From Marinagarivorans sp. (lineage in GTDB: Bacteria; Pseudomonadota; Gammaproteobacteria; Pseudomonadales; Cellvibrionaceae): 64,000 nt of DNA. A program made the translations under genes and the position numbers. Positions 51,438-60,931 of this stretch are shown piece by piece. Below the pieces are notes generated by a model. The model worked only from the letters and a program-made list of their open reading frames with translations, had not been told where the DNA came from and made no database searches. Location: positions 62,001-126,000 of the forward strand of contig JANQJB010000093.1 in the NCBI GenBank assembly GCA_028281865.1, written 5' to 3'. Position 1 is the stretch's first letter. Each line of letters begins with the position of its first letter.

Positions 51438-52670
51438 ATGAAAATTTATCTTGTAGGAGGGGCAGTTCGCGACGAGCTGTTAAATTTTCCCGTTGCCGAA
51501 AATGATTGGGTCGTCGTGGGCGCCAATCCGCAGCAACTTATTCAACTTGGCTATGAAAAAGTTGGCAGGGATTTCCCTGTCTTTCTGCACCCAGATACCA
51601 AAGAAGAATACGCATTGGCGCGCACGGAGAGAAAAACCGGCCGTGGTTATACCGGTTTTGAATGTTACGCGGCTGACGATGTTACCTTAGAAGACGATCT
51701 TGCTCGCAGGGACCTGACGATAAACGCAATAGCCAGAGACGAAAGCGGAAAATATATCGACCCCTACGGCGGCATGCAGGATATCGAAAACCGAATTTTA
51801 AGGCACGTTTCGCTGGCCTTCACCGAAGACCCCTTGCGCGTCTTACGCATCGCGCGCTTTGCTTCACGTTACGCCCATCTCGGTTTTACCATTGCCAAAG
51901 AGACCGAGGTGTTGATGTCTAACATGGTTGCTACCGGTGAAATCGAAGACCTCGTCCCCGAGCGCATCTGGAAAGAAACCGCTCGTGCACTGAGTCAAGA
52001 GAACCCGCGAGTCTATTTCGAAGTCTTGCGCTCTTGCGGCGCCCTAGCGAAATTGTTTCCGGAGTTGGATGCACTTTTTGGTGTCCCTCAGGTTCCAAAA
52101 CATCACCCTGAAATCGATTGCGGAATTCACGCGTTGATGACTCTAGACCAAGCGTGCGCGCTAAGCAAATCAGCTGAGTTGCGCTTCGCTGCATTGTTTC
52201 ATGACCTAGGTAAAGCCGTAACTAAACCTGATACTCTGCCTCATCACTACGGCCACGAAACTGCCACAATTCCCATTGCCAAAGCACTTTGTTCGCGGTT
52301 AAAAGTACCCAATAGCTTTCGAGACTTGTTGTTGAGCGCAGCCGAATTCCATACCCATTGCCATCAAGCGCTAGAACTGCGATGCAAAACCCTTGTAAAG
52401 CTTTTCAAAAAACTGGATGCTTTTAGAAGGCCACAGCATTTTTACGATTTCTTGCTTGTATGTGAAGCTGACGCACGCGGCCGAACAGGCCTGGAAAAGC
52501 GGCCGTATCTGCAAACACAATTTTTAAAAGGCGCTTTCGAAGCTTGCCGCGAAATTGAAACTAAACCTTTTATCGAACAAGGTTTGCAAGGTAAACAACT
52601 TGGCGAAGCTATTCAGCGCCAAAGAATTAATTTAGTCAAGCAATACAAAGACGATTACAACGCACCGTAG
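51438..52670 (+). CDS. cca: Multifunctional CCA-adding tRNA nucleotidyltransferase
   Basis: A 410-residue enzyme adding or repairing the 3' CCA of tRNAs. I take the ATG at 51438, which gives the canonical MKIYLVGGAVRDELL; upstream ATG 51408 and TTG 51405 are in frame but would add an unusual extension. Nucleotidyltransferase motifs: ENDWVVVG, DLARRDLTINAIA, DPYGGMQDIENRILRHV and FTEDPLRVLRIARFA. A C-terminal HD phosphohydrolase domain is present (LRFAALFHDLGKAVTKP), as in the E. coli enzyme of 412 residues. folM follows 11 bases later. Confidence 0.96.
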   Translation: MKIYLVGGAVRDELLNFPVAENDWVVVGANPQQLIQLGYEKVGRDFPVFLHPDTKEEYALARTERKTGRGYTGFECYAADDVTLEDDLARRDLTINAIARDESGKYIDPYGGMQDIENRILRHVSLAFTEDPLRVLRIARFASRYAHLGFTIAKETEVLMSNMVATGEIEDLVPERIWKETARALSQENPRVYFEVLRSCGALAKLFPELDALFGVPQVPKHHPEIDCGIHALMTLDQACALSKSAELRFAALFHDLGKAVTKPDTLPHHYGHETATIPIAKALCSRLKVPNSFRDLLLSAAEFHTHCHQALELRCKTLVKLFKKLDAFRRPQHFYDFLLVCEADARGRTGLEKRPYLQTQFLKGAFEACREIETKPFIEQGLQGKQLGEAIQRQRINLVKQYKDDYNAP

Positions 52671-52681
52671 AAAGGTATATC

Positions 52682-53419
52682 GTGTCGAAACCCAAAACTC
52701 AAGTCATCCTCATCACTGGCGCGGCCAAACGAATTGGTAGAACAATAGCGAAGTTATTTCATGAAAACGGCTATTGCGTTGCAATGCATTATCACCGCTC
52801 ACAAGTTGAAGCAGAGGAACTCGCTAGTGAGTTTAATTCCATTCGCAGCGATAGCGCGGCAATTTTTAATGCCGATCTTGAAAAAAACAGCGACGTCGTT
52901 TCTTTGGCAAAAGCCGTGAAAGATTACTTTGGAAGAGTAGATACTTTAGTCAACAATGCTTCCAGCTTTTACCCCACCCCAATTGGGAACGCCAGCGAGA
53001 CCGATTGGGATAATCTGATCGGCAGCAACGTTAAGGCACCGTTTTTCCTAGCGCAGGCACTTGCTTCTGAGTTAAAGCGTACGCACGGAAATATTATTAA
53101 CATCGCTGATATCTATGCTGAACGTCCAAAAGCAAAACATACAATTTACTGCATAGCAAAAGCCGGCAACGTTATGTTAACTAAATCGATGGCGGTTGAA
53201 TTAGCACCTGAGGTTCGCGTAAACGGAATCGCCCCCGGAGCTATGCTGGCCCCTGTGGGAACAGAGGTTGAAGAGCCAAGTGAAATTACAAATGTTCCAC
53301 TCAATAAATTCGGTGGCGCAGAAGCAATAGCAAAAACGGTCTTTTATCTTGCCACCCAAGCAGAATATACGACTGGGCAAATACTAGCCGTCGATGGTGG
53401 AAAGTCTTTGACTATTTAG
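52682..53419 (+). CDS. folM: Pteridine reductase / dihydromonapterin reductase (FolM-type SDR)
   Basis: A 245-residue SDR with a GTG start. NADP-binding ITGAAKRIGRTIAK, LVNNASSFYPTPIG, then IINIADIYAERPKAKHTIYCIAKAG: the position of the usual catalytic serine is Asp and YxxxK is Y-C-I-A-K, both typical of pteridine reductases (PTR1/FolM). Ends GQILAVDGGKSLTI. Its place beside folK and folB supports a role in reduced pterin metabolism. The stop lies 28 bases before the convergent folK end. Confidence 0.9.
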   Translation: MSKPKTQVILITGAAKRIGRTIAKLFHENGYCVAMHYHRSQVEAEELASEFNSIRSDSAAIFNADLEKNSDVVSLAKAVKDYFGRVDTLVNNASSFYPTPIGNASETDWDNLIGSNVKAPFFLAQALASELKRTHGNIINIADIYAERPKAKHTIYCIAKAGNVMLTKSMAVELAPEVRVNGIAPGAMLAPVGTEVEEPSEITNVPLNKFGGAEAIAKTVFYLATQAEYTTGQILAVDGGKSLTI

Positions 53420-53447
53420 CATGATGTTAAATACTTTTAACGGGCGA

Positions 53448-53954
53448 CTATTTAGCAAGCCAGATTCTTTGATCACGTTTATCAAACTCTTGCCATAACT
53501 GCAGATAGGTTTTATTCAGCTTTGGATGCAATAAATTAGGCTCTAACTCCGAAAGCGGCAGTAAAACATAAGCAAAATTTTCAAAGCTTTTACGCGGCAG
53601 GCGCAAGCCGTCAAATTCGCCTACACAATCGTCATAAGTCAAGATATCGATATCCAGCCCAGAGCTCTCTAATATACCTTCCGTGCGATCCCGCCCCGCC
53701 TGACTTTCTACGTTACGCACAAATTTAAATAGATCAGGTATATTTAGCTCGGTTTCTATACGCACAGCGATATTTAAAAAATTATTGCCCGAGACTCCTA
53801 CTGCCTCACTTTCGTATAAGGAAGAAACCCTGACGATCGGAAAAGTTTTTTTTAATGACTCAACAGCAAAACTTATTTTGACCAAAGCATCAATATTGCA
53901 TCCGATGCTAAGCAGGGCTTTATGCAATTGTTTTTTTGCCGACACCCGCAACAT
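53448..53954 (-). CDS. folK: 6-hydroxymethyl-dihydropterin pyrophosphokinase (HPPK), divergent
   Basis: A 168-residue protein of the HPPK family, which transfers pyrophosphate from ATP to the pterin before folate condensation. Recognised by LLSIGCNIDALV (the family's GSN is GCN), the SSLYESEAVGVSGNNFLNIAV block, AGRDRTEGILESSGLDIDILTYDD (the R-x-G-P-R-x-LDLDIL motif with its W/G-P-R part altered) and LPRKSFENFAYVLLPLSEL. The catalytic LDIDIL aspartates remain. Starts directly after the folB TAA. A main folK may exist elsewhere. Confidence 0.86.
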   Translation of the reverse strand: MLRVSAKKQLHKALLSIGCNIDALVKISFAVESLKKTFPIVRVSSLYESEAVGVSGNNFLNIAVRIETELNIPDLFKFVRNVESQAGRDRTEGILESSGLDIDILTYDDCVGEFDGLRLPRKSFENFAYVLLPLSELEPNLLHPKLNKTYLQLWQEFDKRDQRIWLAK

Positions 53955-54317
53955 TTACACCCTATCGTCGCTATAGCGTTCAATTTTTACGCCTACGCTG
54001 GCGACATTTTCAAAAGTACCTAACTTGCGTATTGTTATATTTAGATGACTAACTTTTAGTTCTTTAAATATTAAATTAGAGATTTGTTCCGCCAACGACT
54101 CAATTAAATTGAACGTATTATTTTCAACAAATCGCTGCACGAGATCGACAACGGTCTTGTAATCCAATGCATATTGTATATCGTCGGCCGCCGCAGCTTT
54201 ACGAGTGTCACAGCCAATAGCGATATCAATGCCAACGGTTTGGCGCACTTCTCTCTCCCACTCAAATATGCCAATGATCGTGTCAATCTTTAAATCGTTA
54301 ATAAAAACAGTGTCCAT
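53955..54317 (-). CDS. folB: Dihydroneopterin aldolase/epimerase
   Basis: A 120-residue enzyme of folate synthesis making 6-hydroxymethyl-dihydropterin, the substrate of FolK. Motifs MDTVFINDLKIDTIIGIFEWERE (with the catalytic region IGIFEWER), DDIQYALDYKTV and NLIESLAEQISNLI with the conserved glutamate, then ITIRKLG. Full length; its stop abuts the folK start with no gap, so translation is coupled. Confidence 0.95.
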   Translation of the reverse strand: MDTVFINDLKIDTIIGIFEWEREVRQTVGIDIAIGCDTRKAAAADDIQYALDYKTVVDLVQRFVENNTFNLIESLAEQISNLIFKELKVSHLNITIRKLGTFENVASVGVKIERYSDDRV

Positions 54318-54364
54318 TACGACCCTTAAATTAAAAGACGAAAAACGTTTCGTGAATGAATAGA

Positions 54365-55408
54365 TTATTGCTGCGCTTTTCCAACTGTGGGTAGCTCATC
54401 TAACGGCCAGCGCGGTTTAACTTTTACTGATGCATCGTCAGTCTGCCCAGCCTGTAATCGCTGAGCACCTGCATACGCTATCATCGCACCGTTGTCGGTA
54501 CAGAACTCGTTGCGCGCATAAAATACCCGCGCATTAAAACGCGCGAGTTCCTGTGTGAGCTTTTCACGCAAACGCTTATTCGCGGCGACGCCGCCGGCCA
54601 TAACCAGGGTTTTAAAACCTGTTGCCTGTATCGCGCGGCGACACTTAATTGCCAAAGTCTCCACAACAGCCTCTTGGAAGGCAGCCGCAATATCTGCACA
54701 CGTCTGCTCGTCTGGCAAACCATCGTCGCGTGCGTGTGCTTGAATCGTATTAAGCGTATATGTTTTCAAACCACTAAAACTAAAATCCAATCCCGGGCGA
54801 TCGGTCATCGGTCGCGGAAATGTAAAGCGCTTGCTATCGCCGAGTTCAGCCAATTTGGCAATTTGCGGCCCCCCCGGGTAATCGAGATCGAGCATCTTAG
54901 CCGCTTTATCAAATGCTTCTCCCGCCGCATCATCGAGAGACTCGCCCATCAGGGTATATTCTCCGATCGCATCAACGCGCACGAGTTGCGTATGCCCACC
55001 AGACACAAGCAGCGCTACAAAAGGAAAGCTGGGCGGATCTTTCTCTAATAAAGGTGCTAGAAGATGACCTTCCATATGGTGCACAGCGATAGCTGGAACA
55101 TCGAGCGCTAACGCAATTGCCCGCCCTACACAGCTACCTACCAGCAAAGCTCCGATCAGGCCCGGCCCGGCCGTGTAGGCGATACCATCAATTTGGCTCT
55201 TATCGACCTTCGCTTGAGTTAAAACTTCTTCAACTAACGGCAATAGCTTGCGTACATGGTCACGCGAAGCCAATTCCGGCACAACGCCGCCATAGTCAGC
55301 GTGCAGCGCGACCTGAGAGTAGAGGCAGTGAGCAAGCAAGCCGCTATTGGTATCGTAGACGGCTACTCCCGTCTCATCACACGATGTTTCTATACCCAAT
55401 ATTTTCAA
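54365..55408 (-). CDS. tsaD: tRNA N6-adenosine threonylcarbamoyltransferase
   Basis: A 347-residue ASKHA-fold enzyme that, with TsaB and TsaE, makes t6A at position 37 of ANN-decoding tRNAs. Start [32 protein letters not shown], the iron-binding [19 protein letters not shown] and the second half [16 protein letters not shown] with [18 protein letters not shown]. Divergent from rpsU, the arrangement found in most gammaproteobacteria. Confidence 0.97.
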   Translation of the reverse strand: MKILGIETSCDETGVAVYDTNSGLLAHCLYSQVALHADYGGVVPELASRDHVRKLLPLVEEVLTQAKVDKSQIDGIAYTAGPGLIGALLVGSCVGRAIALALDVPAIAVHHMEGHLLAPLLEKDPPSFPFVALLVSGGHTQLVRVDAIGEYTLMGESLDDAAGEAFDKAAKMLDLDYPGGPQIAKLAELGDSKRFTFPRPMTDRPGLDFSFSGLKTYTLNTIQAHARDDGLPDEQTCADIAAAFQEAVVETLAIKCRRAIQATGFKTLVMAGGVAANKRLREKLTQELARFNARVFYARNEFCTDNGAMIAYAGAQRLQAGQTDDASVKVKPRWPLDELPTVGKAQQ

Positions 55409-55683
55409 ATTTCACCTGCTGTACGAGAGTTTTTTGTGGCGATCACTAACCTTATCAGTGCAAGCGCAGTAAACAGTGCTATACCTAATCTTACGCGCTG
55501 CAATTTACACCTTGTATTCGTTGCCAAGCTAAGTTGTGAGACTTTCATAAGAGAAAGCATGCTTTTTACTTGATGCGGCGGGGGAATGCCAGTAAAATCT
55601 GCGGCCCTTTGAGCAAGGTGGCCTAATACCAAAGCACACCGCGCGCACTTGGATAGTTAATTTAAACCCCAACTGGTCAATAT

Positions 55684-55899
55684 ATGCCTTCAGTAAAACT
55701 TAAAGAAAACGAGCCTTTTGACGTCGCTTTGCGCCGTTTCAAGCGTTCTTGCGAAAAAGCAGGTGTTCTTGCGGAAGTTCGCCGCCGCGAATTTTATGAA
55801 AAGCCGACATCCGTTCGCAAGCGCAAAGCCGCTGCAGCCGTTAAGCGTCATGCTAAAAAGTTGGCCCGCGAAACGCGTAAATTTCAACGCCTGTATTAA
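55684..55899 (+). CDS. rpsU: 30S ribosomal protein S21
   Basis: A 71-residue basic protein (bS21): [20 protein letters not shown], then [20 protein letters not shown] and a Lys/Arg-rich tail ending RKFQRLY. It helps the 30S subunit base-pair with mRNA leaders. First gene of the rpsU-yqeY-dnaG-rpoD macromolecular-synthesis operon. Confidence 0.98.
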   Translation: MPSVKLKENEPFDVALRRFKRSCEKAGVLAEVRRREFYEKPTSVRKRKAAAAVKRHAKKLARETRKFQRLY

Positions 55900-55939
55900 T
55901 CTCGACTCGGTCGTTTCAGTAATCACAACGCAATTAGGC

Positions 55940-56046
55940 AAACTTGGTTAAGCAAGTTTGATCCGGCACACAAGCCAACGCGTCCCCTAGCGAGTCCAGT
56001 AAAAATGCTCCCTTGTTATGCAGAACACCGGCAATAGCGCCGGTGT
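55940..56046 (+). terminator. Two hairpins in the rpsU-yqeY gap, possible attenuator
   Basis: AAACTTG-GTTAAG-CAAGTTT (55940-55959) and ACACCGGC-AATAGC-GCCGGTGT (56025-56046) are perfect stems after rpsU. In E. coli a partial terminator follows rpsU so that S21 is made in excess over primase; these hairpins may do the same, although neither is followed by a U-tract. Confidence 0.35.
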
Positions 56047-56194
56047 CCGTTATCCTGCTTCCAGCTTCTGAATAAATTTTCTCCCGCTTACAACATCCAG
56101 TCTGTTTTCCCGAAAACAGCTTGAGCATGCGACGCGAGAAAGATAAAGTCGTTCACTCCCGGCAAGAAAAAGCATAAATAAGGCAGAAGCGAAT

Positions 56195-56644
56195 ATGGCA
56201 AGTGAAATAAAACAAGCGATTAAAGACGCGACCAAAGCCGCGATGCGCGCGAAGGAAAAAGAACGCCTTGGCGTATTGCGTGTCATCGCATCGGAGTTTA
56301 AAAAAATCGAAGTAGATGAACGCATTGAGCTTGAAGATGATCGGGTGCTGGTCGTACTCGATAAAATGCTCAAACAAAGACGTGACGCCGCAAAACAATA
56401 TGACGAAGCCGGCCGAGAAGACCTTGCTCAGCAAGAAAAGTTTGAAATTGAGGTTATTCAAAGTTTTATGCCCGCAGCACTTAGCGAAAAGGAAATTGCC
56501 GATATAGTAAAGGCTGCAATAGATGAAACAGGCGCTTCCGGAATGGCCGATATGGGCAAACTTATGGGAGTTATAAAGCCCCAGGTGCAGGGACGAGCTG
56601 ACATGGGCCAAGTGAGCAAGCTCGTAAAAGAAGCTCTCGTTTAA
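56195..56644 (+). CDS. yqeY: GatB/YqeY domain protein
   Basis: A 149-residue helical protein: ASEIKQAIKDATKAAMRAKE, KERLGVLRVIASEFKKIEVDE, QFEIEVIQSFMPAALSEKEI-like (EKFEIEVIQSFMPAALSE) and DMGKLMGVIKPQVQGRADMGQVS, which match the tRNA-binding YqeY domain of GatB. Stand-alone YqeY may aid tRNA amidotransferases, unproven. Usual position between rpsU and dnaG. Confidence 0.94.
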   Translation: MASEIKQAIKDATKAAMRAKEKERLGVLRVIASEFKKIEVDERIELEDDRVLVVLDKMLKQRRDAAKQYDEAGREDLAQQEKFEIEVIQSFMPAALSEKEIADIVKAAIDETGASGMADMGKLMGVIKPQVQGRADMGQVSKLVKEALV

Positions 56645-56710
56645 CGCCCTGGCATTTCCGAGTAATGCCCATTATCATCAATTAAAGCCAAAAGGCTGTG
56701 AGTCAGCGAC

Positions 56711-58609
56711 ATGAATCTTATTCCACAGTCCTTCATTGATGAATTGCTCAACCGGGTCGACATAGTTGAAGTTGTCGACCAACGGGTGAAACTCAAAAAA
56801 ACGGGCAAGAATTACAGCGCCTGCTGCCCTTTTCACAACGAAAAAACTCCATCGTTTACCGTTAGCCCTGATAAACAGTTTTATTATTGCTTTGGCTGTG
56901 GCGCGAGCGGAACAGCAATCGGCTTTGTCATGGAGTTCGACCGCATTGGTTTTGTCGATGCCGTTAAAAATCTTGCCCGCAACCAGGGCATGGATGTCCC
57001 GCAGGAGCAGCGTTCACCGCAGCGCTTAGCGATACATCAAAACCTTTACAGCATTCTTGAGAATGCAAGTACTTACTATCACAGTCAACTTAATCAACAC
57101 CCTCAGGGACACAGACCCAAACAATACTTAGCCGAGCGTGGTCTGAGTGACGCAATTATCGAACAGTTTAAAATCGGCTACGCACCCCCGGGCTGGGACA
57201 ATTTGTTAACTAAACTCGGGACCACCGAAAAAGCACGTGACTTGCTGATAGAAAGCGGCCTAATAATAGATAATCCAGAAACCGGCAAACGTTACGACCG
57301 TTTTCGTCAACGCATCACCTTTCCGATAATCGATGTACGCGGACGCACTATCGGTTTTGGCGGGCGCGTGTTTGAAACCGAGAAAGCCACAGGCCCCTAC
57401 ACCAAAAAAGAAGCGGCCGGCCCAAAGTATCTCAATTCCCCGGAAACACCCGTGTTCCACAAAGGTCGAGAACTCTACGGACTTTACCAAGCGCGACAGG
57501 CAAATCGGCGATTAGAGCGGCTTATCGTCGTTGAAGGATACATGGATGTGATTGCGCTCGCACAGTTTGGTATCCAATGCGCGGTTGCAACCCTCGGAAC
57601 CGCCTGTGGTGAAGACCATTTACGTCTGGCATTTCGCTTCACCAACACCGTAGTATTCTGTTTTGATGGTGATAACGCAGGCCGCAATGCCGCGAAGCGC
57701 GCACTTGAGAACGCACTGCCAGTAATGAAGGACGGCGTACATGTAAAATTTTTATTCCTACAGGACGGGCAAGACCCAGATAGCCTTGTACGTACTATCG
57801 GCCCAGAACGCTTCCAACAGCAAATGAACTACGCAGTTCCGCTGGAAGAGTTTCTATTTGACGTTGCGAGTGAAGGCATCGATACGCACACATTGGAAGG
57901 CAGGGCCCGGTTGTCCAAAACCGTTGTTCCGCTCATAAATAAGCTGCCCACAGGCGTCTATCGCGAATTAATGTTCGACCACCTCGCTAAACGCACCGGT
58001 CTAAGTCGCGACGTTTTGCTCGAATTGACCCAACCAACGGAACAAGAACACGCATTTAGTGAGCACGAACCACCGCAAAAAAAAGCGGAGCAGGCAAAAC
58101 CCAGGGCTCCAGAGCCACAACAAGCACGACTGCAACCGACCCCCAGTATTTCAAAAAAAACCCGCATAACGCCAGCACGCAATGCCGTGGCAATACTGCT
58201 CGATACGCCGGAGATTTTGCAAAATATCAACGACCTCTCACTGCCTGACGAGCTCGACGGCAACGATATCGCCCAATTGCGCCGCCTAATCCAGTTTGTC
58301 CAGGAGCGCCCACATTGCAAGTTAGCGCATATTGCAGGGTATTGGATTGGTCACTACGGGGCTGAAGCACAAAAGCAGCTTCTCGAACTTGCGGCAACTG
58401 AACTACTTTCGTCAGCTAAGAGACAAACGGAGATTGATGCGACAAGCGAATTTCAAGACGCATTGACGCGCTTGCGAACCAGCACAAGAAAACGCAGTCG
58501 CAGTGAGGAATTAGCGCAATTGCGCTCAATAGACTATAAAGAAATGTCTGACTCCCAAAAGCAGCGTATGCGTGAACTGCTGACATTGCCCGCGGAAGAG
58601 AAACAATAA
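56711..58609 (+). CDS. dnaG: DNA primase
   Basis: A 632-residue primase making RNA primers for replication. N-terminal CHC2 zinc ribbon (CCPFHNEKTPSF, then YYCFGCGASG, residues about 38-66), the catalytic core with FRQRITFPIIDVRGRTIGFGGR, and the Toprim fold (IVVEGYMDVIALAQFGIQ, FCFDGDNAGRNAAKRA). A proline/glutamine-rich linker (about 450-490) leads to the helical C-terminal DnaB-binding domain. Preceded by yqeY and followed by rpoD. Confidence 0.97.
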   Translation: MNLIPQSFIDELLNRVDIVEVVDQRVKLKKTGKNYSACCPFHNEKTPSFTVSPDKQFYYCFGCGASGTAIGFVMEFDRIGFVDAVKNLARNQGMDVPQEQRSPQRLAIHQNLYSILENASTYYHSQLNQHPQGHRPKQYLAERGLSDAIIEQFKIGYAPPGWDNLLTKLGTTEKARDLLIESGLIIDNPETGKRYDRFRQRITFPIIDVRGRTIGFGGRVFETEKATGPYTKKEAAGPKYLNSPETPVFHKGRELYGLYQARQANRRLERLIVVEGYMDVIALAQFGIQCAVATLGTACGEDHLRLAFRFTNTVVFCFDGDNAGRNAAKRALENALPVMKDGVHVKFLFLQDGQDPDSLVRTIGPERFQQQMNYAVPLEEFLFDVASEGIDTHTLEGRARLSKTVVPLINKLPTGVYRELMFDHLAKRTGLSRDVLLELTQPTEQEHAFSEHEPPQKKAEQAKPRAPEPQQARLQPTPSISKKTRITPARNAVAILLDTPEILQNINDLSLPDELDGNDIAQLRRLIQFVQERPHCKLAHIAGYWIGHYGAEAQKQLLELAATELLSSAKRQTEIDATSEFQDALTRLRTSTRKRSRSEELAQLRSIDYKEMSDSQKQRMRELLTLPAEEKQ

Positions 58610-58612
58610 GGC

Positions 58613-58634
58613 AAGGCTTGAATTATTAAGCCTT
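58613..58634 (+). terminator. Hairpin after dnaG
   Basis: AAGGCTT, eight-base loop, AAGCCTT, four bases past the dnaG stop. Weak stem with no U-tract; could be a partial terminator or an RNase site between dnaG and rpoD. Confidence 0.35.
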
Positions 58635-58743
58635 CACCCCCACGTAAGCAGGTTAACGCAAACCCACAGATCAATGTCTTTGAAATTTCTTCCACGTAAG
58701 ACAAAAACCTCAATATTCATCTGGCGCCACGTGTTGTCACTCG

Positions 58744-58749
58744 CTATAA
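58744..58749 (+). promoter_or_regulatory. Probable -10 box of an rpoD promoter
   Basis: TATAAT at 58744-58749 with a GC-rich discriminator (GCGCGG) and 42 bases to the rpoD ATG. The -35 position (CTGGCG at 17 bases) is poor. An internal promoter ahead of rpoD is usual in this operon, often heat-inducible; no sigma-32 consensus is obvious. Confidence 0.4.
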
Positions 58750-58791
58750 TGCGCGGCTTTTCTTTTAATTAGGGCATTACGGATAGTCTGA

Positions 58792-60630
58792 ATGAGCGAA
58801 CACAAGCAATCGCGAATCAAAGAACTTATCAACCGCGGCCGCGAGCAAGGTTATTTAACCTTCGATGAGGTTAACGACCACCTTCCCGAAGATATTTCCG
58901 ATCCCGATCAGGTAGAAGATATCATTCAAATGATCAACGACATGGGCATTCGTGTTTACGAAGTTGCGCCCGATGCCGATGAACTTTTACTCGCCGACGC
59001 CGAACCCAGCACCGATGAGATAGCCGCCGCAGAAGCAGCGGCCGCACTCGCCGCGGTGGAAACCGAAGCTGGCCGCACAACTGACCCGGTGCGCATGTAT
59101 ATGCGCGAAATGGGTACTGTGGAGTTGCTTACACGCGAGGGCGAAATCGCGATCGCCAAGCGCATTGAAGAAGGAACGCGTGACCTCATGCACGCGCTCG
59201 CATTTTGGCCTGATGCTGTCAAACAAATTGTCGATGAATACGACCTGGTTGAAGGTGGCGAACGCCGTTTGAACGACGTGATCAGCGGGTGGCTCGACCC
59301 TGTCGACACCGTCGCACCTCCCGCAGAAATCCAAGTTCCTGAAGCAAAATCTGATGATGATAAAGATGATGACGACGAGGACGAAGACGACGATGACGAC
59401 GACGATGATGAAATCGGTGGCGTCGACCCCGAGGAAGCCAGGGTTCGTTTTGGTGAGTTAAAAGAGCAGCTGGAAAAAGCCCAAGTTGCAATCGATAAAT
59501 ACGGCCGCGAGAGCAAACGCTCGATTAAACAAATCGAGACACTGGGCGAAATTTTTAAATTCTTCAAGTTGGCACCGCGCCAATTCGATCCACTCTATTC
59601 CTATGTACGCGGTGTTCTCGCACGCGTGCGCCAGGGCGAGCGCGAAATTATGATGCACTGCGTGCGTTATTCGAAAATGCCGCGCAAAACTTTTGTTAAG
59701 GAGTTTCCCGGTAACGAAACCAATGAAGAGTGGATTCCGAATGTTATCAAGAAAAAACGCGACTACTCTGACTCATTGCGACGCTATTCCGAAGAAATTA
59801 TTCGTTCGCAGCGCAAACTGATTGCCATCGAGGAAGAAGCAGGCATTCCACTTAGCGCAATTAAAGATATTAATCGTCGCATGTCGATTGGCGAAGCACG
59901 TGCCCGCCGCGCTAAAAAAGAGATGGTCGAAGCCAACTTACGCTTGGTCATTTCCATCGCGAAAAAATACACCAATCGCGGCCTACAGTTCTTAGACCTT
60001 ATCCAAGAGGGCAATATCGGCTTAATGAAGGCTGTAGACAAGTTCGAATACCGCCGCGGCTACAAGTTTTCGACTTACGCCACCTGGTGGATTCGGCAAG
60101 CTATTACTCGCTCTATTGCCGACCAAGCGCGCACAATCCGTATTCCCGTGCATATGATTGAGACTATCAATAAGCTCAATCGCATCTCACGCCAAATGCT
60201 CCAAGAAATGGGCCGCGAACCCACACCTGAGGAGTTAGGCGAACGCATGGAAATGGCGGAAGACAAAGTGCGCAAAGTGCTTAAGATCGCGAAAGAGCCC
60301 ATTTCGATGGAAACACCCATCGGCGATGACGAAGATTCGCACCTGGGTGACTTCATCGAAGACGTGGCCATCACCAGTCCAGTGGACTCCGCCACCTCAC
60401 AAGGTTTGCGTGAAGCTACCCGTTCAGTGCTCGCAGGCCTTACCGCTCGTGAAGCGAAAGTGTTGCGTATGCGTTTCGGTATCGATATGAATACTGACCA
60501 CACGCTGGAAGAGGTCGGTAAACAATTTGACGTCACGCGCGAACGTATCCGACAAATTGAAGCTAAGGCACTGCGTAAACTGCGTCATCCGTCCAGATCA
60601 GACCACCTACGTGGCTTCCTCGACGAGTAA
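58792..60630 (+). CDS. rpoD: Primary RNA polymerase sigma factor RpoD (sigma-70)
   Basis: A 612-residue housekeeping sigma factor. Region 1.1 (residues 1-80), region 1.2 with [21 protein letters not shown], then a nonconserved region with a very acidic run (about residues 184-206, almost all Asp/Glu), region 2 with [21 protein letters not shown] and [20 protein letters not shown] for -10 recognition, region 3, and region 4 with [20 protein letters not shown] for -35 binding. Complete; last gene of the macromolecular-synthesis operon. Confidence 0.98.
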   Translation: MSEHKQSRIKELINRGREQGYLTFDEVNDHLPEDISDPDQVEDIIQMINDMGIRVYEVAPDADELLLADAEPSTDEIAAAEAAAALAAVETEAGRTTDPVRMYMREMGTVELLTREGEIAIAKRIEEGTRDLMHALAFWPDAVKQIVDEYDLVEGGERRLNDVISGWLDPVDTVAPPAEIQVPEAKSDDDKDDDDEDEDDDDDDDDEIGGVDPEEARVRFGELKEQLEKAQVAIDKYGRESKRSIKQIETLGEIFKFFKLAPRQFDPLYSYVRGVLARVRQGEREIMMHCVRYSKMPRKTFVKEFPGNETNEEWIPNVIKKKRDYSDSLRRYSEEIIRSQRKLIAIEEEAGIPLSAIKDINRRMSIGEARARRAKKEMVEANLRLVISIAKKYTNRGLQFLDLIQEGNIGLMKAVDKFEYRRGYKFSTYATWWIRQAITRSIADQARTIRIPVHMIETINKLNRISRQMLQEMGREPTPEELGERMEMAEDKVRKVLKIAKEPISMETPIGDDEDSHLGDFIEDVAITSPVDSATSQGLREATRSVLAGLTAREAKVLRMRFGIDMNTDHTLEEVGKQFDVTRERIRQIEAKALRKLRHPSRSDHLRGFLDE

Positions 60631-60646
60631 GAATAACTAGCAACAC

Positions 60647-60677
60647 AATCGCCGCACATTTATAATGCGCGGCGATT
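60647..60677 (+). terminator. Hairpin after rpoD
   Basis: AATCGCCGC (60647-60655) pairs with GCGGCGATT (60669-60677), followed by a short T/A stretch. It ends the rpoD transcript. Its loop includes TATAATGCGCGG, which also resembles a -10 box with stringent-type discriminator for the tRNA downstream. Confidence 0.6.
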
Positions 60678-60706
60678 TAAAAACCAAAGAAAATATATAA
60701 GATTCA

Positions 60707-60854
60707 GGCCTGTAGCTCAGTTGGGTAATTTGCACCGCAAATTACGACCGCGAAGCGAGGGGCTATGAAGCGAAGCGCCCCCGAGCGTTGACTCGCGGGC
60801 CGGGCGCAACACCATGGATGGGTTAGCAAAAATGGTGAAACCCAAATAGTTATT
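60707..60854 (+). pseudogene. Truncated tRNA 5' half with inserted debris
   Basis: GGCCTGTAGCTCAGTTGG at 60707-60724 equals bases 2-19 of the intact tRNA at 60855, but the D-arm is then broken by a hairpin, TAATTTGC-ACC-GCAAATTA (60726-60744), and by GC-rich sequence with more symmetry (GGGGC...GCCCC) up to the real tRNA. The anticodon, T-arm and 3' end are missing. It is either a partial tandem duplication or a tRNA copy destroyed by a small palindromic insertion. Confidence 0.65.
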
Positions 60855-60931
60855 GGGCCTGTAGCTCAGTTGGTTAGAGCACCCGACTCATAATCGGTAG
60901 GTCCTCAGTTCAAGTCTGAGCAGGCCCACCA
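60855..60931 (+). tRNA. tRNA with CAT anticodon, probably tRNA-Ile2 (lysidine type)
   Basis: A complete cloverleaf: acceptor GGGCCTG/CAGGCCC, D-arm TAGCTCAGTTGGTTAGAGCA, anticodon arm CCGA-CTCATAA-TCGG, T-arm with GTTCAAGTC, and an encoded 3' CCA. CAT is shared by initiator and elongator tRNA-Met and tRNA-Ile2. The GTTCAAGTC T-loop and the overall pattern resemble E. coli ileX, and tRNA-Ile2 follows rpoD in pseudomonads, so Ile2 (C34 converted to lysidine by TilS) is the best guess; elongator Met is the alternative. Confidence 0.9.

Noticed and set aside
53410-53457. 12-base direct repeat GACTATTTAGCA at the folM and folK stops
   Set aside because: Short and explained by two stop-codon contexts; could be chance, not enough for a duplication call.
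59344-59430. Acidic run in RpoD as a sign of frameshift or insertion
   Set aside because: The frame is intact, and acidic stretches in the nonconserved region are normal for proteobacterial sigma-70.
58956-59567. Long antisense frame opposite rpoD
   Set aside because: Poly-serine and low-complexity translation is the shadow of the Asp/Glu codons of rpoD.
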